Source of the DNA: Porticoccus hydrocarbonoclasticus MCTG13d
Lineage (GTDB): Bacteria > Pseudomonadota > Gammaproteobacteria > Pseudomonadales > Porticoccaceae
DNA: 64,000 nucleotides
Reading direction: 5' to 3'
Assembly: GCF_000744735.1 (NCBI RefSeq)
Contig: NZ_JQMM01000001.1
Location: 1-64,000, forward strand
The position numbers were made by a program, and so were the translations under genes. The notes below the pieces were generated by a model. That model searched no databases. It was not told the DNA's origin and worked only from the letters and a program-made list of their open reading frames with translations. Positions 58,280 through 64,000 of the stretch are shown one piece after another. How positions within the stretch are numbered: position 1 is the stretch's first letter; each line of letters opens with the position of its first letter.

Positions 58280-58965
58280 TCCGCTGTACCCGACAACACC
58301 GTGTCGTTTTCCACCAACAGACCACCCTTTAGCGTCACACGCCGGTGACAACGGCTGGCCAGCGTCGCCTCATGGGTCACCAGCAACAGTGTTGTACCCT
58401 CTTCACGGTTCAGCTGGAACAACAAATCATTGATCGTCTTGCCAGTCACCGTATCGAGGTTACCGGTGGGCTCATCGGCAAACAGAATTCTGGGTCGACT
58501 GGCAAAGGCGCGCGCCAGCGCAACACGCTGCTGTTCACCACCGGACAACTGGCGGGGATAATGACTGAGTCTGGCGGTTAATCCGACACGGTCCAGGTAA
58601 CTGCGGGCAATTTCGGTGGCACTGCTATCACCCCGCAACTCCAATGGTAACGAGACGTTTTCCAGCGCCGTCAGACTGGGCAGCAAATGAAATGATTGAA
58701 AGACAAACCCCACATAGCGGGCACGCATGGCAGCCCGCCCCTCCTCGGTCATGGCCGTGATATCTTCCCCGTTCACCCTGACCACCCCGGCGCTGGGTGT
58801 ATCCAGACCCGCCAGGATTCCCAACAGCGTAGACTTGCCTGATCCGGAAGGCCCGATAATTGCCAGTGCCTCTCCGTCAATCACGGTCAGGTTGATATCG
58901 TCCAGAATTCGCAGAACACCCTCGGAAGTGGTCACTTCCTTGGTAATATGATTCGCTTCAATCAT
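58276..58965 (-). CDS. ybbA: ABC transporter ATP-binding protein (YbbA type)
   Basis: A 229-residue MacB/LolD-class ATPase. Walker A is GPSGSGKSTLLGI (about 38-50), the Q-loop FQSFHLLPSLT, signature LSGGEQQRVALARAFA, and Walker B ILFADEPTGNLD. It is translationally coupled to the permease and divergent from tesA, with about 70 nt between. Confidence 0.95.
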   Translation of the reverse strand: MIEANHITKEVTTSEGVLRILDDINLTVIDGEALAIIGPSGSGKSTLLGILAGLDTPSAGVVRVNGEDITAMTEEGRAAMRARYVGFVFQSFHLLPSLTALENVSLPLELRGDSSATEIARSYLDRVGLTARLSHYPRQLSGGEQQRVALARAFASRPRILFADEPTGNLDTVTGKTINDLLFQLNREEGTTLLLVTHEATLASRCHRRVTLKGGLLVENDTVLSGTAE

Positions 58966-59034
58966 TGATCACTTCCATTTACCGACAAACGCCATACACT
59001 GTAACAGTTATCTGTCACCCTCAAATTTGTTGCC

Positions 59035-59649
59035 ATGATCCGCTGCTGTATTGCCCTGATTTTATCGCTTGTGCTGCTCACCGCCCACAGCGCCACCCTG
59101 TTGGTTCTGGGTGACAGCATCAGTGCCGGTTATGGTATTGATGCCGGCAAGGGCTGGGTGGACCTGATGCAACATCAACTCGGCGATGAACATCGGGTCA
59201 TCAACGCCAGTATCAGCGGTGATACCACCGGTGGCGGCCTGTCCCGACTGGATACCCTGATTGACGAACACCAGCCAGATTTTGTGCTGATCGAACTGGG
59301 CGGTAACGATGGGCTGCGGGGTTACCCGATTCCGCGCATGGAGCAGAACCTGCGGGCCATGATCGACCTCAGTCGCGCCAATGATAGCCAGCCCATTCTG
59401 TTTGGCATGCAAATTCCACCCAATTATGGCAAGCGTTACAGCGATCAGTTCGCCAATGTTTTTCCTAAACTCGCCGCCCAGGAGAACGTACCACTGATTT
59501 CTTTCATGTTCGAAGATATCGCCACAGATCAGGCCCTGATTCAGGCGGACGGCATTCATCCGACTGAAACGGCACAACCGCTGATCGTCGAACATGCCAT
59601 GCGGTTATTGCTGCCACTGCTCAACGGCGAAGCGCCCTGCGACCCTTGA
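59035..59649 (+). CDS. tesA: Periplasmic thioesterase/lysophospholipase (SGNH)
   Basis: A 204-residue GDSL hydrolase (E. coli TesA 208). It has a signal peptide (CIALILSLVLLTAHS), the nucleophile Ser28 in VLGDSISAGYG, the oxyanion residues Gly62-region and Asn91 (ELGGND), and the Asp172/His175 pair in DGIHPTE. Family members hydrolyse acyl-CoA, lysophospholipid and ester substrates. Divergent from ybbA-ybbP. Confidence 0.95.
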   Translation: MIRCCIALILSLVLLTAHSATLLVLGDSISAGYGIDAGKGWVDLMQHQLGDEHRVINASISGDTTGGGLSRLDTLIDEHQPDFVLIELGGNDGLRGYPIPRMEQNLRAMIDLSRANDSQPILFGMQIPPNYGKRYSDQFANVFPKLAAQENVPLISFMFEDIATDQALIQADGIHPTETAQPLIVEHAMRLLLPLLNGEAPCDP

Positions 59650-59717
59650 GTCCGCGCCCATATCCCATCACCTGAACTCTGTTAGAATCCCCCCCCAAAC
59701 CACAGGCCAGCTGTTTC

Positions 59718-61616
59718 ATGACTCTGATCCGGATCGACGATATTTCCATTGAATTTGGCGATGTGCCACTGCTGATCAATGCCCAGCTTACGGTGGAATC
59801 CGGTGAACGGATTTGTCTGATCGGCCGCAATGGTGCGGGAAAATCCACTCTGCTGAAAATTCTCACCGGACAGATCAAGCCCGACCACGGCGAAATCCAC
59901 TTCCGTCGCCACCTCCGCATCAGCCAATTGGAACAGGCCCTGCCGGGGGACCTGGAACGCAATGTTGCGGATGTTGTGCGGGAAGGTCTGGCCGACCAAC
60001 AATCGCTCATCAACCGGTTTTACCACCAATCCCAACAGAGTCCGGACAAACAGGGAATGCAGGCAATGGAAGACTTGCAGGCCGAGATTGATGCCGGCGG
60101 TGGCTGGCAGGTGGACAAACAGGTAGAGACCATCATCAGTCAACTGGAATTGCCCGCCCACAAAACCCTGGCGGAATTATCAGGCGGCTGGCGCAGGCGG
60201 GTGGCATTGGGTAAAGCGCTGGTGTCCAATCCTGACCTGCTGTTGCTCGATGAACCCACCAACCACCTGGACATCAGCACGATTGAATGGCTAGAACACC
60301 GTGTTCGCAGCTTTCAGGGAGCCGTCATCTTCATTACCCACGATCGCAATTTTTTACAACGGCTGGCCACACGAATCGTCGAGATCGACCGTGGGCACCT
60401 GGTCAGCTGGCCCGGCAACTACCAGAATTACCTGACCCTCAAGGAGCAGGCCCTCGAAGAAGAAGAAAGCCGCAATGCCCTGTTTGACAAGAAACTGGCT
60501 GAAGAGGAAACCTGGATCCGCCAAGGCGTCAAAGCACGCCGTACGCGCAACGAAGGCCGAGTGCGCTCCCTGCAGGCCATGCGCCAGAACCGCGCACAGC
60601 GCGTCAATGTGCAGGGCAAGGCCAAAATCACTGTTGAAACCGCCGAGAACTCCGGGCGCAAAGTGATCGAAGCGCGCAGCGTGTGCCACGGCTATGGCAA
60701 TGAACAACTGATCGACAACTTCAAGATCAAGATTATGCGCGGTGACCGTATCGGCTTGATCGGCAATAATGGCGTCGGCAAGTCTACCCTGCTGAAAATT
60801 CTGCTCGGCCAGATAGAACCTGATGAAGGCTCGGTCAAACTGGGCACCAATATTGAAATCGGCTACTTCGATCAGATCCGGCGGGAGCTGGATACCAGCA
60901 AAACCATTGCCGAAAACGTCGGCGACGGCAAAGAGTACATTCGCATTAATGGCAAGGAGCGCCATATTATCGGTTACCTGCGCAACTTTCTGTTCTCGCC
61001 CAAACGCGCCATGACCCCGGTCAGCGCCCTGTCCGGCGGCGAGTGCAACCGGGTGCTGCTAGCCAAACTGTTTACGCGTCCCACCAACCTGCTGGTGCTC
61101 GACGAACCCACCAACGATCTCGATGTGGAAATGCTCGAAGTTCTCGAGGAGCAACTGGTGGAATACCAGGGCACCCTGATCATCGTCAGCCACGACCGGG
61201 AGTTTCTTGATAACGTGGTTACCAGCGTGCTGGTATTCGAGGAAGACGGCAAAATTGAAGAGTACATCGGCGGTTACAGCGATTGGGTCAAACGAGGCAA
61301 ACACCTCAAAATCGCCGATACGCTGGATCACCCCTCCGGCCACCTTGTGGATCACGAGACCACCTCAACCGCTGCGGCGAAAAAACCCGCCGTCAAACTG
61401 AGCTACAAGTTCCAGCGGGAGCTGGACAGCCTCCCGGGCCTGATCGACCAACTGGAGCAAGACATTGCGCTTCTGGAGGAACAGACAGCAGACCCGGACT
61501 TTTTTAACCGCCCTTTCACCGAAACCCAGCCGGTGCTGGACCAATTGGCAGAAAAACAACAGGCGCTGGATGCGGCCGCAGAGCGCTGGGTAGAGCTGGA
61601 AGAAATGAAGGGTTAA
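59718..61616 (+). CDS. uup: ABC-F ATPase Uup
   Basis: 632 residues (E. coli 635). Two ATPase domains: GRNGAGKST and LSGGWRRRVALGKAL in the first, GNNGVGKST and LSGGECNRVLLAKLF in the second, with the ABC-F linker in between (EEEESRNALFDKKLAEEETW). It ends with the Uup-specific coiled-coil DNA-binding domain (SYKFQRELDSLPGLIDQLEQ). ABC-F proteins act on the ribosome; Uup is also linked to branched DNA. A terminator hairpin follows. Confidence 0.95.
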   Translation: MTLIRIDDISIEFGDVPLLINAQLTVESGERICLIGRNGAGKSTLLKILTGQIKPDHGEIHFRRHLRISQLEQALPGDLERNVADVVREGLADQQSLINRFYHQSQQSPDKQGMQAMEDLQAEIDAGGGWQVDKQVETIISQLELPAHKTLAELSGGWRRRVALGKALVSNPDLLLLDEPTNHLDISTIEWLEHRVRSFQGAVIFITHDRNFLQRLATRIVEIDRGHLVSWPGNYQNYLTLKEQALEEEESRNALFDKKLAEEETWIRQGVKARRTRNEGRVRSLQAMRQNRAQRVNVQGKAKITVETAENSGRKVIEARSVCHGYGNEQLIDNFKIKIMRGDRIGLIGNNGVGKSTLLKILLGQIEPDEGSVKLGTNIEIGYFDQIRRELDTSKTIAENVGDGKEYIRINGKERHIIGYLRNFLFSPKRAMTPVSALSGGECNRVLLAKLFTRPTNLLVLDEPTNDLDVEMLEVLEEQLVEYQGTLIIVSHDREFLDNVVTSVLVFEEDGKIEEYIGGYSDWVKRGKHLKIADTLDHPSGHLVDHETTSTAAAKKPAVKLSYKFQRELDSLPGLIDQLEQDIALLEEQTADPDFFNRPFTETQPVLDQLAEKQQALDAAAERWVELEEMKG

Positions 61617-61717
61617 TTTCCCGAAACTGATCCAAAAAATTGAAATTGATTTTTTTGTTCCCAGCAAAAACATTTTTGCCGGTCTAATCATCTGAAATTT
61701 TTATAATAACCATGACC

Positions 61718-61745
61718 AAAAGTCATGCTTTCAAGCATGGCTTTT
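61718..61745 (+). terminator. Hairpin downstream of uup, probable terminator
   Basis: AAAAGTCATGCTT and AAGCATGGCTTTT form a 13-bp stem (one G-U) closed by a tiny loop and ending in TTTT. The U tract is short, so efficiency is uncertain. Confidence 0.5.
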
Positions 61746-61918
61746 AGATAGCCCTTTCTAAAAATTCCCACCATGATCAACCCAATGCCAAGGCAAAAGC
61801 CTTTGGCAGAAACGTGCTTTAGCGACTTGTTAATAATCGGGCGCACAGCGCTTTGCGGAGGACCAATCAGTCGATATAGCGAGTTCAGGCATTCACATCT
61901 TCACTACGAGGAATGACC

Positions 61919-62290
61919 ATGACAAAGCATTTTAACCACCTGTTAACTAGGGGCATGACCGTTGAGGTCACCGATCCCAAGCACCCCAGGTCCGCGCATC
62001 CGGCCACGTTTCTGGGCCAGGTCTGCTACTGCGACCAGGATCATGCCTGTATCAAAGACCACGATGATCACACCTACAACGTTTATCTGGATGAAATTCT
62101 TTGCCTGATGAACTACAAAAACAGTAGCTCCTGTTACTGCCTGCGAATGAGCGAACACGGCTACGACGTAGTGTGCATATTGCCCACCGGTATGGTGGAA
62201 ACCCTTGCCTCATCACTGGACATAACCACGGCGCTGTACGTGATCGAGCTGTTTTCCACACCCCGCAGCCATCAACCGCTGGCGGCCTGA
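61919..62290 (+). CDS. Cysteine-rich orphan protein
   Basis: 123 residues. The start at 61919 is chosen because GAGGA is 6 nt upstream; the ATG at 61913 directly abuts it. The segment CYCDQDHACIKDHDDHTYNV and later SSSCYCLRMSE contain eight cysteines and several His/Asp, which may bind metal or form disulfides, but there is no signal peptide, so a cytoplasmic metal site is more likely. The region from about 15 to 60 resembles a small beta-barrel. I do not recognise a family. Flanked by terminators on both sides, so it is a monocistron. Confidence 0.6.
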   Translation: MTKHFNHLLTRGMTVEVTDPKHPRSAHPATFLGQVCYCDQDHACIKDHDDHTYNVYLDEILCLMNYKNSSSCYCLRMSEHGYDVVCILPTGMVETLASSLDITTALYVIELFSTPRSHQPLAA

Positions 62291-62323
62291 GCACGCTCAG
62301 AGGCAATACTTACCAACACAACC

Positions 62324-62357
62324 AAAAACGCCCCACTTCCAGTCTTGGCAGTGGGGC
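62324..62357 (-). terminator. Terminator of the globin-like gene
   Basis: GCCCCACT/AGTGGGGC stem with a 12-nt loop, followed on the minus strand by T5 (A5 at 62324-62328). It lies 26 nt after the globin-like stop. Confidence 0.75.
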
Positions 62358-62382
62358 AGAGGTCAATTACTGACGGGGCTAT

Positions 62383-62871
62383 TCAGCCTTGAATAACCAC
62401 CTGAGAGCGGAAGCCTTCGACCAATTTCAATAGTTCGCCCACTTCACGCTGTGGAAATTTCGCGTTATTGAACGATACCGCGCATTCATCGAGAATTACA
62501 TCAAACTCCCCATCGGTGATTTTCAGTGCGTCATCCACTTCACCGATCTGAACAGGGAACAGCACCGGACCGCCGGTATACTGTACCGCCCAAGCCGTCA
62601 ACGCCACTTTGGCACTTTCTCTTGAGCCGATACTTTCATGAACCTTTTTTATCCTGGGGTTCGCATTCAGCGTCTTGTTTATATACAGACGATCCACCAG
62701 ATCATTGACCGTCAAAGCAATCGGATACACACCACCCAGCCGCTCAAACAGCGTCCTCTCAGGTTGGGATTTCGCGGGCGAAGACAACAGCAGCAAACCG
62801 GCCAGCAATATTGCAACAGGTAGCAGCAACACTCTGGCAGGACGGGTAACAGGCCATGTAGAACACTTCAT
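62383..62871 (-). CDS. Exported truncated-globin-like protein lacking the proximal histidine
   Basis: 162 residues with an N-terminal signal-like segment (VLLLPVAILLAGLLLLSSPA, cleaved near 35). The mature protein starts TLFERLGGVYPIALTVNDLV, the pattern of group I truncated hemoglobins, and continues with TGGPVLFPVQIGEVDDALKI. In typical members the stretch after GGP carries the proximal His (MKEAHAGL-like). Here the aligned residues read IGEVDDAL, putting Asp113 where the heme-binding His should be. It may therefore be a heme-free relative, or bind heme otherwise. It is a single gene with its own terminator. Confidence 0.75.
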   Translation of the reverse strand: MKCSTWPVTRPARVLLLPVAILLAGLLLLSSPAKSQPERTLFERLGGVYPIALTVNDLVDRLYINKTLNANPRIKKVHESIGSRESAKVALTAWAVQYTGGPVLFPVQIGEVDDALKITDGEFDVILDECAVSFNNAKFPQREVGELLKLVEGFRSQVVIQG

Positions 62872-63021
62872 TTTCGATCCTTGGAGGAGATAAACATTAC
62901 AGAGCCATCAAACAGATAGGAGGGAAATTCTACCTGACACACCTTCTTGCTGACGCCAATACTACTACTACAACACCATTATGGGGCCTACCAACTTCTC
63001 AACGCTATCTGTTAGACAGCG

Positions 63022-64000
63022 TTAGCCGAGGTGCTCCACCAGCAACTGCATCGACTCCCTACCCCGCCACAGGTTGATGTCCAGCTTGTAGATCAACCGG
63101 ACTTTCTCAGCCGCCGGGTCGGGCCAGATGTCTGTGCCCACATTGAACGCGATGGCGTCGATCAACTGTTTTTTGCTTTCATCCAGTGCTAGCAGCAGCT
63201 TGAGGTGTTTTTCACCGACGATGCGCTGTTGCACGATATGAAATTCGCCCTCGAACAGCGGTTCGGGAAAGTGCTGCCCCCAAGGGCCAGCCTCCCGCAG
63301 CAACCGGGCGGTGTCGATATTGAGTTCAGTGGTATCCAGCACCCCATCGGTGAGGATTTCTGCTTCCAGATCCGCCGGGGTGAGCAATCGACGTACCTCT
63401 GCATCAAACGCATCGACAAATTTCAGGTAGTGATCTTTTGGGAGACTCAGCCCTGCCGCCATGGCGTGGCCGCCGAATTTACTGATCAGGCCCGGGTGGC
63501 GGCTGGCGACCGCGTCCAGTGCATCCCGAATATGCAGGCCCTTGATGGAGCGGGCAGACCCTTTGTATTCACCGTTGTCGGCATCGGCAAAGACGATGAC
63601 CGGACGATGCACCCTGTCCTTGATGCGCGAGGCCAGCAGACCCACCACCCCCTGATGCCAGTTGGCATCGAACAGGCACAGCCCCCAGGGTAACTTCTGT
63701 TCGTCCAGGTGCAATTGCTCCAGCGCCAACAGCGCTTCCCGCTGCATGTCGGCTTCGATCACCCGGCGGTCGCGGTTCAGTTCATCCAGTTGCAGGGCAT
63801 ATTCCCGCGCCATATAGGGGTCGGTTTCAAGCAGACACTGGATGCCGATGGACATGTCGTCCAGCCGGCCAGCCGCATTGAGCCGGGGCCCAATGGCAAA
63901 GCCGAGATCTGATGCCACCAGACGACTGCAATCACGTCCCGCGAGGTCGAGCAGCGCCTGGATGCCCGGCCGGGATTTCCCCGCCCGAATACGCTGCAAC
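63022..64000 (-). CDS. recJ: Single-strand DNA exonuclease RecJ, C-terminal part (cut by window edge)
   Basis: About 325 residues running off the right edge: the later part of the DHH catalytic core and the C-terminal DHHA1 and OB-fold regions. Visible signatures are QRIRAGKSRPGIQALL at the cut, IGPRLNAAGRLDDMSIGIQC, WHQGVVGLLASRIKDR, GSARSIKGLHIRDAL and KFGGHAMAAGLSL. RecJ degrades single strands 5' to 3' in recombination and repair. The N-terminal half, with the DHH motif, lies outside. Confidence 0.95.
   Translation of the reverse strand, partial: LQRIRAGKSRPGIQALLDLAGRDCSRLVASDLGFAIGPRLNAAGRLDDMSIGIQCLLETDPYMAREYALQLDELNRDRRVIEADMQREALLALEQLHLDEQKLPWGLCLFDANWHQGVVGLLASRIKDRVHRPVIVFADADNGEYKGSARSIKGLHIRDALDAVASRHPGLISKFGGHAMAAGLSLPKDHYLKFVDAFDAEVRRLLTPADLEAEILTDGVLDTTELNIDTARLLREAGPWGQHFPEPLFEGEFHIVQQRIVGEKHLKLLLALDESKKQLIDAIAFNVGTDIWPDPAAEKVRLIYKLDINLWRGRESMQLLVEHLG

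Overview
The window is a gammaproteobacterial chromosome segment, most likely from a marine or other aquatic member of the Pseudomonadales/Cellvibrionales side of the class. This is an inference from gene content and order: aspS-yebC-ruvCAB-ybgC-tolQRAB-pal-cpoB, queA-tgt-secDF, lptFG divergent from pepA-holC-valS, prfB-lysS, and a PHA granule block (phasin, TetR regulator, PHA-system protein). Most of the sequence is ordinary, densely packed core genome.

Layout. 0-8 kb: 5' part of aceE, a pitrilysin-type protease, the perM/bepA pair, nadA and tRNA-Lys(UUU). 8-20.6 kb: a long leftward run with queE-queC, the Tol-Pal envelope system, the SOS-controlled ruvCAB, yebC, aspS, an FmdB-type zinc ribbon gene and a HIT-family gene. 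20.7-28.6 kb: proS with a lytic transglycosylase, a cold-shock gene, secD-secF (without yajC) and tgt-queA. 28.7 kb: tRNA-Leu(CAA).

28.76-37.14 kb is a complete-looking integrative element of about 8.3 kb in the 3' end of tRNA-Leu. It is bounded by a perfect 58-bp direct repeat. It carries a tyrosine integrase with a partner gene at its right end, an AlpA-type regulator in a tightly overlapping operon with an HUH (P2 gpA-like) replication endonuclease, and a 25-bp perfect palindrome just upstream of that operon. Its cargo is a Type II restriction-modification pair (m5C methyltransferase plus HNH nuclease) behind a near-consensus LexA box, a zinc-ribbon/membrane protein and a small secreted cysteine-containing protein. 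The right flank holds a broken hsdR tail and a degenerate copy of sequence from the element's left end, so this tRNA locus has probably accepted related elements before.

37.7-43.4 kb: accessory-looking genes (Kef-type antiporter, two RDD membrane proteins, an ankyrin lipoprotein) and the PHA block. 43.4-55.1 kb: lptG/lptF, pepA-holC, a small acidic protein, valS, a diguanylate cyclase, lysS and prfB with its classic programmed +1 frameshift. 55.3-64 kb: a small secreted protein, a YbbA/YbbP-type ABC exporter divergent from tesA, uup, a Cys-rich orphan, a secreted truncated-globin-like protein that lacks the proximal heme histidine, and the C-terminal half of recJ running off the right edge.

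The Tol-Pal, Lpt, Sec, BepA and transglycosylase genes together build and maintain the envelope. RuvABC and RecJ serve recombination. The element is the part of the window most likely to repay experimental work.
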